Source: Paracoccus sp. Z118 (lineage in GTDB: Bacteria > Pseudomonadota > Alphaproteobacteria > Rhodobacterales > Rhodobacteraceae). From it: a stretch of DNA of 64,000 nucleotides. Positions within the stretch are counted from its first letter, which is position 1. The number at the start of each line of letters is the position of its first letter. A model generated the notes under the pieces. That model ran no database searches. It was not told the DNA's origin and saw only the letters and a program-made list of their open reading frames with translations. A program made the translations under genes and the position numbers. This document shows positions 7,323-16,390 of this stretch, piece by piece. The stretch covers positions 1 through 64,000 of the forward strand of contig NZ_JAHQZU010000013.1 in NCBI RefSeq assembly GCF_019061185.1, given 5' to 3'.

Positions 7323-10300
7323 CTACGGCAAGTCACCGAGGCTCGCGGACGCGACTATCTCGGCCGCGCGTTCCTCCGCCAATCCATATCGTTCGCGGGC
7401 GTCTTCGGGCGAGATGTAGCCCAGGGCCAGGTCACGCTCGATCTGTCCGCGATCCCGTTCGTCAGCCGCGCCGTAGCCGGCACCGCCCGGAAAGGCCATG
7501 ATGACCCGGCGGCCGTGCGGGACGAACTGCTTGCCCTTGCCCTTCATGGGCGAGCCGTCGTCCAGCCCGATGGTGGTGGGCGCGCCGGCGCCGCCGCCGC
7601 GACGGCCGCGGGCGGGATGATGGACGCGGTCGAACATTGCCTGAATGTCGAACTCATAGCCTTCCCATGCCCCGACCTCGACATGCTGGCCCAGCCCGCC
7701 GCGCTGACGCCCGCCGCCGCCGGAATCCGTCCTGAGCTCCTTGCGCCAGATGATGACGGGGCCGACCTGCTCGGTGGCCTCGACCGGCATCGTCATCACG
7801 CCCGAGGGGAAGGCTGTCGCGTTCATGCCGTCCAGTGTCGGCCGCGCGCCCGAACCGCCGGAGTTGAACGTCAGCACCTCGGCGCGGACGGGCTCGTCCG
7901 GGGCAGGGCCGTCGCTGCGCGGTCTCAGCGAGACCTGGAAGTTGCAGAGGCTGCCCGCCCCTTCGGCGGGAACCACGCCGGGCAGGATCTTGTCGAGCGC
8001 GTCGTAGATCGTGTCTGGAACCATGTGGCCGATGATGTGGCGCAGGGCCACCGGGGCCGGCCACAGCGCGTTCACGATGGTATCCTCGGGCGCGACGATG
8101 CGGAAAGGCTTCAGGGAGGCCGCGTTGTTCGGAATCTCGGGCGCGATCGCGCATTTGAGCGCATAGCAGGTGTAGGCCTTGGTATAGACCAGCGGCACGT
8201 TGATGCCGTTCTTGTCCAGCCCGGAGGTGCCGGCCCAGTCGCAGAGCACCCCGTCCGGCTCGATCGAGATCTTCACGCGCAGGTCCACGGGCTGGCTGTA
8301 GCCGTCGATCCGCATATGGCCCTCTGCCTCCTCGCGCGGCAGCGCCGCGATCCTCTCCACGGTGGCCAGGTAGGAATTCGTCAGGATGAAGTCGGAAATG
8401 CCGGCGAGATCGGCCAGCCCGAACTCGACCATCATGTCGATCAGGCGGCGATGGCCGATCTCGTTGCAGGTCGCCAGCGCGTAGATGTCACCGATCAGCT
8501 GATCGGGCTCGCGGACATTGCCGCGGATGATCCTGACCAGCGTCTCATCGACGGTCCCGCGATCCACGAACTTCGTGATCGGGATGTGCAACCCTTCCTC
8601 GTAGATCGAGTTGCCATCGGCGCCGAAGCCGCGCCCGCCGATATCGACGATATGCGCCGTGCAGGCGAAGAAGCCGACCAGCCGCCCCCGGTGGAATGAG
8701 GGGCTGACGACGGTGATGTCATGCAGGTGGCCGGTCCCCTCCCACGGGTTGTTGGTGATGTAGACATCGCCTTCGCAGATGTTCTCGGGCCCGATCCGGC
8801 GGATGAAATGGCCCACCGCGTCGGCCATGGCGTTGACGTGGCCCGGCGTGCCCGTCACCGCCTGGGCCAGCATCTGACCCTCGTGGTTGTAAACCCCGGC
8901 TGAGAGGTCGCCGGCCTCGCGCACCGAGGTCGAGAACGAGGTGCGGATCAGCGCCTGCGCCTGTTCCTCGACGACCGAGATCAGGCGGTTCCACATGACC
9001 TGATTGCCGATCCGGGACGTCCCGGCCTGCGCGGGTGCCGCATCTTCTTCGGGCAGGGTATCCGAGGGCGTCAGATTCAGACGGATATCGATGCAGCCGT
9101 CATTGAGGGTGAGGGCCGCGCCGCTGGCCGGCAGCACCACGGTCGTCTCGTCCTCGGTGATGACCCCCGGCCCGCTGACCTCGCTGCCCGCAGGCAATGC
9201 GGCACGGCTGTAGGTGCCCGCCTCGACACGCTGGCCGAGCGCGCCGTCGAGCAGGGAACGGCTGCCATCGGCGGGCGCCGGGCTGGTCCCGTGCAGCGGT
9301 TCCACCCCGCTGACGGCGCTTTGCGGTGTGTGGGCGTTGACGGACCAGACGGTGATCTCGGCCTCCAGCCCCTTCACGGTGCGGCCGAACAGGCCGGCAT
9401 ACTGGTCCTCGAAGCGCTTCAGGATGGTGGCGGGGTCGGCGGCGCGCGCCTCCTCGGGCGTCAGCGTCACGGGGATTTCCCAGCCCTGACCCGCGTAACG
9501 CATATAGACCTTGTATTCGGCAAGGATGTCGCCGTCCCAGCCACAGGACCGCACGACCTGCGTTGCCTCGTTTTCCATCTCCTCGAACAGCCGGGCGACC
9601 CGTGCCCCGTCGAAGTGGGCCAGCCGCATGAACAGGGTCCGGTTGGCCTCGAAGCTGAACGGCGCCCGCAGGAAGCCGATGGCCGAGCCCACGCCCGCGC
9701 CGGGCGGCACGAGGCAGCGGGTGATGCCGAGCTTCTCGCACAGGCGGCCGGCATGAAGCGGCGCCGCGCCGCCAAAGGCGATCATCGTGTATTCGGACAG
9801 GTCCTCGCCGTTTTCCACCGCGTGGACGCGGGCGGCGTTCGCCATGTTCTCGTCCACGACCTCGGCCACGCCCCAGGCGCTTTCCAGCGCGTCCATGCCA
9901 AGCTTGCCGCCGATCTCGGCCTCAAGGGCCTGCGCGGACCGGTCGGGGTAAAGCGGGATGCTGCCAGCGGCGAAGTTCTGCGGGTCGATCTTGCCGAGGA
10001 TCACGTCGGCATCGGTCACGGCCGGGCGGGCGCCGCCGCGGCCGTAACAGGCCGGGCCGGGTTCGGAGCCCGCGCTTTCGGGGCCGACGCGGATCTGGTT
10101 CATCGAATCGACATGAGCGAGGCTGCCGCCGCCCGCGCCGATCTCCACCATGTCGATCACCGGAATCGAGATCGGCATGCCGGAGCCCTTCTTGAAGCGA
10201 TAGGTCCGGGCGACCTCGAACACGCGAGCCGTCTTTGGGGTGAAATCCTTGATGAGGCAGATCTTCGCCGTGGTGCCGCCCATGTCGAAGGACAGCACCT

Positions 10301-11147
10301 TCTTCAGCCCGTGCCGCGCGGCGATATCAGCGGCGAACACCGCCCCGCCTGCCGGGCCGGATTCAACCAGCCGCACCGGAAACTCGGACGCGCTTTCCAG
10401 CGAGATGATGCCGCCGCCGGAATGCATCAGGAAAATCGGGCAGCCAACGCCCTCGTCCGCGAGCCGCCCCTTGAGCCGGATGAGATAGCTCTTCATCAGC
10501 GGCTTGATATAGGCGTTGGCGATGGTCGTGTTGAAGCGCTCGTATTCGCGCATCTGCGGCGAGACTTCGGACGAGAGCGAGATCATCACCCCCGGCAACC
10601 GCTCGGCCAGAACGTCGTGGATCAGCCGCTCATGCGCGTCGTTCACATAGGAATGAAGGAGGCCGACCGCGACGCTCTCGTAGCCGGCCTCGCGCAGTTG
10701 GTCCGCCAGCGCCTCGACGTCCGCGCGCTGCAACGGCAGCAGGACACGTCCGCGCGCGTCCATCCGCTCCCGCAACGTATAGCGGCGGTTGCGGGGCAGC
10801 AGCGGCTCCGGCAGCGTCAGGTTCAGGTCATACTGCTCGAAACGGCTCTCGGTGCGCATCTCGATGACGTCGCGGAACCCTTCGGTGGTGATGAGGGCGG
10901 TCTTCGCGCCCCGCCGCTCGATCAGGGCGTTGGTGGCAAGGGTCGTGCCGTGGATCACCTGGCCGATCGCCGAAGGCTCGATCCCGGCCTTGGCGCAGAC
11001 CTGACGCATCCCCTCGACGATCGCGTCTTCGGGTGCCGCATAGGTGGTCAGCACCTTGGTGGAATATCTCTGACCCGCCTGCTCAAGCACCACATCCGTG
11101 AAGGTTCCGCCGATATCGACGCCCAGACGGGCCTTTGGGATGGACAT
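7323..11147 (-). CDS. fused hydantoinase/5-oxoprolinase (HyuA-HyuB)
   Basis: 1274 residues, the length of fused 5-oxoprolinases. The HyuA half (about residues 1-690) starts with the nucleotide-binding motif GVDIGGTFTDVV and has GQVIHGTTLATNAL, SFDMGGTTAKICL and MVEIGAGGGSLAHVD. The HyuB half (about 715-1240) has SFSTSVREAGDLSAGVYN, TPGHVNAM, DVYITNNPWEGTGHLHDI and the RTDSGGGGRQRGGLG region. Family members open a lactam or imide ring with ATP (5-oxoproline, hydantoins). The ribosome site is GGAGACGAGAG before ATG 11147. It is the target of the adjacent LysR box and probably works with the TRAP system at 12381. Which cyclic amide it uses is unknown; pyroglutamate is my first guess. Confidence 0.85.
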   Translation of the reverse strand: MSIPKARLGVDIGGTFTDVVLEQAGQRYSTKVLTTYAAPEDAIVEGMRQVCAKAGIEPSAIGQVIHGTTLATNALIERRGAKTALITTEGFRDVIEMRTESRFEQYDLNLTLPEPLLPRNRRYTLRERMDARGRVLLPLQRADVEALADQLREAGYESVAVGLLHSYVNDAHERLIHDVLAERLPGVMISLSSEVSPQMREYERFNTTIANAYIKPLMKSYLIRLKGRLADEGVGCPIFLMHSGGGIISLESASEFPVRLVESGPAGGAVFAADIAARHGLKKVLSFDMGGTTAKICLIKDFTPKTARVFEVARTYRFKKGSGMPISIPVIDMVEIGAGGGSLAHVDSMNQIRVGPESAGSEPGPACYGRGGARPAVTDADVILGKIDPQNFAAGSIPLYPDRSAQALEAEIGGKLGMDALESAWGVAEVVDENMANAARVHAVENGEDLSEYTMIAFGGAAPLHAGRLCEKLGITRCLVPPGAGVGSAIGFLRAPFSFEANRTLFMRLAHFDGARVARLFEEMENEATQVVRSCGWDGDILAEYKVYMRYAGQGWEIPVTLTPEEARAADPATILKRFEDQYAGLFGRTVKGLEAEITVWSVNAHTPQSAVSGVEPLHGTSPAPADGSRSLLDGALGQRVEAGTYSRAALPAGSEVSGPGVITEDETTVVLPASGAALTLNDGCIDIRLNLTPSDTLPEEDAAPAQAGTSRIGNQVMWNRLISVVEEQAQALIRTSFSTSVREAGDLSAGVYNHEGQMLAQAVTGTPGHVNAMADAVGHFIRRIGPENICEGDVYITNNPWEGTGHLHDITVVSPSFHRGRLVGFFACTAHIVDIGGRGFGADGNSIYEEGLHIPITKFVDRGTVDETLVRIIRGNVREPDQLIGDIYALATCNEIGHRRLIDMMVEFGLADLAGISDFILTNSYLATVERIAALPREEAEGHMRIDGYSQPVDLRVKISIEPDGVLCDWAGTSGLDKNGINVPLVYTKAYTCYALKCAIAPEIPNNAASLKPFRIVAPEDTIVNALWPAPVALRHIIGHMVPDTIYDALDKILPGVVPAEGAGSLCNFQVSLRPRSDGPAPDEPVRAEVLTFNSGGSGARPTLDGMNATAFPSGVMTMPVEATEQVGPVIIWRKELRTDSGGGGRQRGGLGQHVEVGAWEGYEFDIQAMFDRVHHPARGRRGGGAGAPTTIGLDDGSPMKGKGKQFVPHGRRVIMAFPGGAGYGAADERDRGQIERDLALGYISPEDARERYGLAEERAAEIVASASLGDLP

Positions 11148-11202
11148 GATCTCTCGTCTCCGATGGGTTCGCGGCAGAGCTTATGAACCGACCCTCCTGC
11201 GG

Positions 11203-11247
11203 TCGAATCATTATATTCAATGTCTCCCGATACAGGATCGTTATCGG
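11203..11247 (-). promoter_or_regulatory. LysR-type operator and promoter of the hyuAB gene
   Basis: A perfect dyad CCGATA-N9-TATCGG at 11227-11247 contains the T-N11-A core of LysR sites. On the minus strand it is followed by a consensus TATAAT (+ strand 11210-11215). The position of the -35 box falls inside the dyad and reads poorly (ATCCTG), which suits an activator-dependent promoter. Transcription would begin near 11203, about 55 bases before the gene. Confidence 0.7.
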
Positions 11248-11275
11248 CGCGCCGACGGCGGGCGCCCGGATGGCG

Positions 11276-12163
11276 TCACCCGTGGCGCGCGGCCCTTTCC
11301 ATCGCCAGCTCCGCCGAGCGGCTAAGCAAGGGGTTCTCGGGCGTATTGGCGTAGGAGGCGGTGAAGCCAAGCGGGCTGGGTTTCCAGCCGTAGGGAAGCT
11401 CCACCAGAGCCTCTTCCGCGAGCGGCTTCTCCACGATCGTGCGGGGCAGGGGGGCGATCCCCATCCCGTCCAGCGTCATCTGCAAGCAGACCGGCAGGCT
11501 GCTGACCGGCACGATCCTGACCGGCTTTTCCCACAGCGTGCGGAAATGTGCGCTCAGCTCGACAAACTGGCGCGTGGTGCGCGCCTGACTCAGGATCGGG
11601 TGCGACGCCAGCATCCCAAGGTCGCCGCTGGCGTCCGCCAGCTTCGGCGACGCCGTCCAGACATAGGGGACCGATCCAAGTCCCAGATTGCTGATGTTGA
11701 AATTGGATATGGGGCCGTTCAGCAGGCACAGATCGAGCGTCCGGGCCACCAGATCCTCGCGCAGGTTGAAGGTGAGATCGACCTTCAGCTCGACATCCAC
11801 GTTCGGAAATGCCTGCCGCAGATCGAGAAGATAGTCCCTGAGCCACGTCTGCGCGATAAGCTCCGACACGCCAAGCCGCAGGATGTCGATCTGCCGGTCG
11901 GCGCTCGCCCATTGCTGGGAAAGCTCCTCTGCCGCCAGCAGCACCCGCTCGGCCTGCCCCAGCAGGGCGTGGCCCCGTGGCGTCAGCGTCACTGCGCCGC
12001 TGTTGCGGTTGAACAGCCGGTCGCCAAGCACGGCTTCGAGTTGCGAGATGCGGACGGAGACGTTGGGCTGGGTCGTGTTCAGGCGCTCGGCCGTCGCGCG
12101 GAAACTGCCGAGCCGGGCCACCCAGACGAAGGTTTCCAGCTGTTTCAGGGACCAGTTCGACAT
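11276..12163 (-). CDS. LysR-family transcriptional regulator
   Basis: 295 residues, normal for the family. The winged helix-turn-helix is at residues 5-64 (LKQLETFVWVARLGSFRATAERLNTTQPNVSVRISQLEAVLG). The effector domain covers about 90-290. It lies upstream of and in the same direction as the fused hydantoinase gene, 128 bases away, and diverges from the TRAP genes at 12381. The CCGAT-N11-ATCGG box in front of hyuAB is its likely site. Control of both the enzyme and the transporter is inferred; no equally good box is seen in the 217-base divergent gap. The effector is unknown, probably the cyclic amide or its product. Confidence 0.88.
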   Translation of the reverse strand: MSNWSLKQLETFVWVARLGSFRATAERLNTTQPNVSVRISQLEAVLGDRLFNRNSGAVTLTPRGHALLGQAERVLLAAEELSQQWASADRQIDILRLGVSELIAQTWLRDYLLDLRQAFPNVDVELKVDLTFNLREDLVARTLDLCLLNGPISNFNISNLGLGSVPYVWTASPKLADASGDLGMLASHPILSQARTTRQFVELSAHFRTLWEKPVRIVPVSSLPVCLQMTLDGMGIAPLPRTIVEKPLAEEALVELPYGWKPSPLGFTASYANTPENPLLSRSAELAMERAARHG

Positions 12164-12380
12164 TGTCCTTCCTTTTCCCGGCTGAAGGCGGCGGGGCGGG
12201 TGTTACCATCCATGCGCCGGAACCATAAGGAAAATTGATCGCAGCCGCTGAAAAAATTCATTTGGTCATCGCGGAAGTTGCGTCGCAGACTGCCCGAGCC
12301 TTGATCGGGCATCGGCCCGGTTCCGGCTTGGGGAGCCTGCGCGGAGCGCCTTCCGCAGCAGAACAGGATTTGGGGGAACG
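12164..12380. promoter_or_regulatory. divergent regulatory gap, LysR gene / TRAP operon
   Basis: 217 non-coding bases. An A/T-rich patch at about 12226-12265 holds a possible plus-strand promoter: TTGATC and, 16 bases later, TTCATT. A stem GCCCGA-N7-TCGGGC at 12292-12310 would lie in the TRAP mRNA leader. No strong LysR dyad like the one at 11227 is present. Confidence 0.4.
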
Positions 12381-13367
12381 ATGAAGCGCAGAACTCTGAT
12401 TGCAGCCGCCGCCCTGTCAATGGGCGTGGGTCTGGCCGGGCCGGTCCTGGCGCAGACGACGTGGACCATGGCCTCCGGCTACCCGGAAAGCAGCTTCTTC
12501 ACCCAGAACATCCGCCAGATGATCGAAGAAATCGACGAGAAGACCGGCGGCGAGCTGAAGATCGACCTGCGCTCCGCCGACAGCCTGATCAAGCTCGACG
12601 CGATCAAGCGCGCCGTCCAGTCCGGCCAGATCCAGATGGGGGAAATCCGTCTGGGCGTCTATGGCAACGAGGCGGCAATGTACAACCTGGACAACATTCC
12701 GGGCGTGGCGACGGATTACGAACAGGCGGCCAGACTGGCCGAAGCCCAGCAGCCATTCTTCGAGTCGATGTTTGCCGATAACGGGATGCGCGTCATCACC
12801 TATGTCCCGTGGCCGGGTCAGGGCTTCTACACGAGCGAGCCGGTCACGGGGCTGGACGACCTGCAAGGGCAGAAGCTGCGGATCTATTCCAGACAGACCC
12901 AGATCATGGGCGAGAAGCTGGGCATGGAGGCGCTGATCCTGCCCTTCGCAGAGGTGCCGCAGGCCTTCTCGACCGGCATGATCGAATCCCTCTGGACGAG
13001 CGCCCAGACCGGCGTGGACGTTCAGATATGGGATTACGTCAAGCACTTCACCTACACCGGCACGATGCATAACAAGAATGCAATCATCGTCAACGAGCGC
13101 GCGTTCCGCCAACTCGACCCTGAGGTGCAGCAGGTGGTGCTCGAGGCTGGCGAGGCCGCGACGCAGCGCGGCTTCGAGATGTCGCAGGCTGCTGGCGACG
13201 AGCGTGCGGCCATGCTTGAAAGTCACGGCATGACGATCGCCCAGGCCCCGCAGGATGTTCTGGACGCCATTGCGGCTGCGGGCGAGGACATGGTGGCGGA
13301 CTGGCTGAACTCGGCCACGGCAGAGGAGAAGGCGGTTTACGAGACCTACCAGCAGGGCCTCAACTGA
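12381..13367 (+). CDS. TRAP transporter substrate-binding protein (DctP type)
   Basis: 328 residues with a signal peptide ending VLAQ near residue 25; periplasmic. DctP features include SADSLIKLDAIKRAVQSGQIQMGEI and the LQGQKLRIYS segment with Arg167, the usual carboxylate-binding arginine, then the FAEVPQAFSTGMIESLWTS motif. It is first in a plus-strand TRAP operon with the two permease genes and is divergent from the LysR gene. An anionic substrate is likely. Because the nearest enzyme is a hydantoinase/oxoprolinase, pyroglutamate or another cyclic amide acid is plausible. A 9-base stem-loop follows its stop. Confidence 0.87.
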   Translation: MKRRTLIAAAALSMGVGLAGPVLAQTTWTMASGYPESSFFTQNIRQMIEEIDEKTGGELKIDLRSADSLIKLDAIKRAVQSGQIQMGEIRLGVYGNEAAMYNLDNIPGVATDYEQAARLAEAQQPFFESMFADNGMRVITYVPWPGQGFYTSEPVTGLDDLQGQKLRIYSRQTQIMGEKLGMEALILPFAEVPQAFSTGMIESLWTSAQTGVDVQIWDYVKHFTYTGTMHNKNAIIVNERAFRQLDPEVQQVVLEAGEAATQRGFEMSQAAGDERAAMLESHGMTIAQAPQDVLDAIAAAGEDMVADWLNSATAEEKAVYETYQQGLN

Positions 13368-13408
13368 TCGGCTGTGGCGCGTGCCAGTCCTACATGCAAC
13401 ACAGCCGA
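13368..13408 (+). promoter_or_regulatory. stem-loop after the second DctP gene
   Basis: A perfect 9-base inverted repeat, TCGGCTGTG at 13368-13376 and CACAGCCGA at 13400-13408, fills the gap between the binding-protein stop and the DctQ start. The loop is 23 bases and there is no T-run. It begins at the base right after the TGA. Probably an mRNA-stabilising or attenuating element. Confidence 0.6.
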
Positions 13409-13419
13409 CGGGGTGACCG

Positions 13420-13941
13420 GTGATCCGCAGGGTTCTCGACATATTCTATGATGTGTGCGGCTATCTGGCCGCGGCCTTCATGGTCGGCATCGCGCTGGCG
13501 ATTGTGGCGCAGATCATCGGGCGCTTGCGCGGGGTCACGCTCGACGCGACCGAGGCGGCGGGCCTCTGCCTCGCCGCATCGACCTTCTTCGGGCTGGCTC
13601 ATACCTTCCGCCGGGGCGGGCATGTCCGCATCAACCTGCTCGTGGACCGCTTGCCCGAGGCCTGGCGGCGGAAGGTTGAGATATTCAACTGCCTGCTTGG
13701 GACGGTGGTCGTGTCGTTCCTTGCGTGGCATGTCGCCGGGCTGGCGTTGCAGTCCTACCAGTTCAACGATGTCAGCCCCGGTCTGCTCGCCATGCCGTTC
13801 TGGATCCCGCAGGCCGGCGCCGCGCTGGGCGTGACCGCGCTGGCGGTCGCCTTCATCGACGAGCTGTTCTGGCTGATCTCCGGGGGCCAGCCACGCTATG
13901 CGCCGGCCGACGAGATCGAGCTCGACCGTCCGGTTGCATAA
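13420..13941 (+). CDS. TRAP transporter small permease (DctQ type)
   Basis: 173 residues with four predicted membrane helices (about 12-34, 48-66, 88-108 and 126-150). The DctQ core ATEAAGLCLAASTFFGLAHTFRRGGHVR is present, ending in the usual RINLLVDRLP. The start is GTG 13420 after a GGGGTGA stretch; no ATG is available near the N-terminus. It follows the binding protein gene by 52 bases and precedes the DctM gene by 6. Part of the importer presumed to feed the fused hydantoinase. Confidence 0.87.
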   Translation: MIRRVLDIFYDVCGYLAAAFMVGIALAIVAQIIGRLRGVTLDATEAAGLCLAASTFFGLAHTFRRGGHVRINLLVDRLPEAWRRKVEIFNCLLGTVVVSFLAWHVAGLALQSYQFNDVSPGLLAMPFWIPQAGAALGVTALAVAFIDELFWLISGGQPRYAPADEIELDRPVA

Positions 13942-13947
13942 GGACAG

Positions 13948-15255
13948 ATGATGGACACGATCGTTCTCGCGTCGCTGGTTCTCGGCATATTGCTGCTTCT
14001 GCTTCTGGCAAGCGGGGTCTGGGTCGCGCTGTCGCTTCTCACCCTCGGCATGGTGCTTCTGGGGTTCTTCACCTCGGTTCCCATGGGCTCGCTGATCGCC
14101 TCGACGCTATGGGATTCCAGCTGGAGCTGGGCGCTCACCTCACTGCCGCTGTTCATCTGGATGGGCGAGATCCTGTTCCGCTCGAAACTGTCCTCCGACA
14201 TGTTTCAGGGCCTTGCGCCTTGGGTGTCGCGGTTTCCGGGCCGGCTGCTGCACGTCAACGTGCTGGGCTGCGGCATCATGGCGGCCGTCGCCGGTTCCTC
14301 GGCCGTCACCTGCGCCACCATCGGGCGCATCAGCGTGCCGGAACTGCAAGGCAGGGGTTATCCGCTGAACCTGACGATCGGCACGCTCGCCGGCTCGGGC
14401 ACGCTCGGGCTGCTGATCCCGCCGTCGATCATCATGATCGTCTATGGCGTGACCGCCGAGGTTTCCATCGCCCGGCTGTTCATCGCGGGCGTGCTGCCGG
14501 GCCTCCTGCTGATGCTGCTGTTCATGGGCTACACCGGGCTGTGGAGCCTGCTGAACCGGGACAAGATGCCGCCATCCGACCCGGCCGTGCCCTTCCTCGA
14601 ACGGATCTACGCCTCGCGGCGGCTGATCCCCGTGGTGCTGCTGATCGCGCTCGTCGTCGGCTCGATCTACGGCGGCATTGCCACGCCGACCGAGGCGGCA
14701 ACCATCGGCGTGATCGGCGCGCTCGCCCTCGCGGCCGTGACCGGCAGCCTGACCTGGGACAACTTCATGGAGGGGCTGATGGCGGCCATGCGCACCTCCT
14801 GCATGATTTCCTTCATCATCGCCTGCGCCGCCTGCCTCACCGTCGCGGTCGCCTTCGTCGATATCCCGCGCTCGCTGGCGAGCTGGGTCGATGCGATGGA
14901 GCTGTCGCCCTATGCCCTGCTGGCGGTGCTGGGGGTCTTCATGCTCATTCTCGGCTGCTTCTTGGAAGGTATCTCGATCATCGTGCTGACCTCATCGGTG
15001 ATGCTGCCGATGGTTCAGGCCGCAGGCATCGACCTGCTGTGGTTCGGCATCTTCGTCGTGGTCCTGATCGAAGCGGCGCAGATTACGCCGCCCGTGGGTT
15101 TCAACCTGTTCGTCCTGCAAAGCATCACGGGCAAGGACATTCTGGCAGTGACCCGCGCGGCGATCCCGTTTTTCCTGATCCTGATCCTGCTGCTCGTGCT
15201 CATCACCGCATTTCCGCAGCTGGTGACCGGGCTGCCGCAGATGATGTCCAACTGA
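13948..15255 (+). CDS. TRAP transporter large permease (DctM type)
   Basis: 435 residues, hydrophobic throughout, with DctM landmarks: AGSSAVTCATIGRISVPELQGRGYP, SGTLGLLIPPSIIMIVYGV, IYGGIATPTEAATIG and ITPPVGFNLFVLQ. It is the ion-coupled channel subunit in the inner membrane and last gene of the plus-strand TRAP operon. It ends 19 bases before the converging Gfo/Idh/MocA gene, leaving almost no room for a terminator. The substrate is unassigned and probably the same as that of the LysR/hydantoinase locus. Confidence 0.9.
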   Translation: MMDTIVLASLVLGILLLLLLASGVWVALSLLTLGMVLLGFFTSVPMGSLIASTLWDSSWSWALTSLPLFIWMGEILFRSKLSSDMFQGLAPWVSRFPGRLLHVNVLGCGIMAAVAGSSAVTCATIGRISVPELQGRGYPLNLTIGTLAGSGTLGLLIPPSIIMIVYGVTAEVSIARLFIAGVLPGLLLMLLFMGYTGLWSLLNRDKMPPSDPAVPFLERIYASRRLIPVVLLIALVVGSIYGGIATPTEAATIGVIGALALAAVTGSLTWDNFMEGLMAAMRTSCMISFIIACAACLTVAVAFVDIPRSLASWVDAMELSPYALLAVLGVFMLILGCFLEGISIIVLTSSVMLPMVQAAGIDLLWFGIFVVVLIEAAQITPPVGFNLFVLQSITGKDILAVTRAAIPFFLILILLLVLITAFPQLVTGLPQMMSN

Positions 15256-15274
15256 TCGAGGATTCTTCCGGCAC

Positions 15275-16390
15275 CTACCCCGCCCCTGTCGGTCCATCCA
15301 CCCGGCAGCTTTCGCCGGTCACGGCCGAGTGCTGGGCGGCGGCGCCCATTGCGACCGCCCACCAGCCATCCTCCAGCGTCACCTCGACCGGGCCGTTCCG
15401 CGCCATGGCGCGCGCGAAGCGCTGGTGCTGATAGAAGGTCGAGCCGTTGTGATCGCCCGCGTCCAGCAGCACCGGGTCGATGGGGATCGGAATGGCGCGG
15501 GGACCCTTGGGAAAGCGCGGCGAGACGATCACCTGCGCCAGGGGCGGCGGGCCGAGGTCGTCGGGCCAGAAACGGGCGGGGCCGGGGACGAGGCACTCGA
15601 TCTTGCCGGCGGGGCCTACGGCGCTGATCTCCTCCTGATAGCGCGAGCCTTCGGCGAACATGCACAATTCGAGCATCGCACGCGCGCCCGAGGCGAAATC
15701 GACGATGACATAGGCGTTGTCCCAGACATCCGCAGGCTCGCCGCCATAGATCTCGCCCTGGTGGTTCACCGCCTGACCGCCCGAGGCCATGACGCGCACC
15801 GGGTCGGATTTCAGGATCAGCCGCATCAGGTCGAAGAAGTGGCAGCATTTCTCGACCAGCGTCCCGCCGGTGCGCCGGTTCAGCCGGTTCCATGCGCCGA
15901 CCTTCTTGAGGAAGGGGAAGCGGTGCTCGCGGATGGTCAGCATACGGACCCCGCCGGTCGCCGCGTCCGCTTCCGCGACCAGCCGCGCCACCGGCGGCAT
16001 GTAGCGGTATTCCATCGCCACCCAGACGGGGGCCGGATACCGCTCGCGGAAGGCCGCGATGCGGTGCGTGTCGGCGGGCGAGATGAACAGCGGCTTTTCC
16101 ACCAGCACCGGCAGCGGGCGGATCGCGGCCAGCGTTTCCAGCTGCGACAAGTGCAGATCGTTCGGGCTGGCGATCAGGATGCAGTTGATGGCGGGGATCG
16201 CCAGCAGCGCCTCGATCGACTCGACCATCGCGGCGCCGGGGGCGAACTGGGCGGCGAGGCGGCGCATCTGCCCGTCCGGTTCGAAGATCGCCACCACCTC
16301 GCTGCCGGGCAGCAGCGCGATGTTGCGCAGATGCTCCTGCCCCATCATGCCGCAGCCGATCACGCCGTAACGCGGAGTTTCCTGCATCAT
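15275..16390 (-). CDS. Gfo/Idh/MocA oxidoreductase, candidate NAD-dependent sulfoquinovosidase
   Basis: 371 residues. The N-terminal Rossmann domain has GCGMMG at 12-17 and the family EKP motif at 98-100. The C-terminal domain carries TLVEKCCHFFDLMRL with His184 and Asp187, the usual catalytic HxxD spacing. ATG 16390 overlaps the GntR stop (ATGA), so the two are coupled. The cluster otherwise matches sulfoquinovose monooxygenase pathways but has no GH31 sulfoquinovosidase in view. Gfo/Idh/MocA-fold NAD-dependent sulfoquinovosidases (GH188) are known from such clusters, so this enzyme may cleave sulfoquinovosyl glycerol. A plain sugar dehydrogenase is the alternative. Confidence 0.72.
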   Translation of the reverse strand: MMQETPRYGVIGCGMMGQEHLRNIALLPGSEVVAIFEPDGQMRRLAAQFAPGAAMVESIEALLAIPAINCILIASPNDLHLSQLETLAAIRPLPVLVEKPLFISPADTHRIAAFRERYPAPVWVAMEYRYMPPVARLVAEADAATGGVRMLTIREHRFPFLKKVGAWNRLNRRTGGTLVEKCCHFFDLMRLILKSDPVRVMASGGQAVNHQGEIYGGEPADVWDNAYVIVDFASGARAMLELCMFAEGSRYQEEISAVGPAGKIECLVPGPARFWPDDLGPPPLAQVIVSPRFPKGPRAIPIPIDPVLLDAGDHNGSTFYQHQRFARAMARNGPVEVTLEDGWWAVAMGAAAQHSAVTGESCRVDGPTGAG

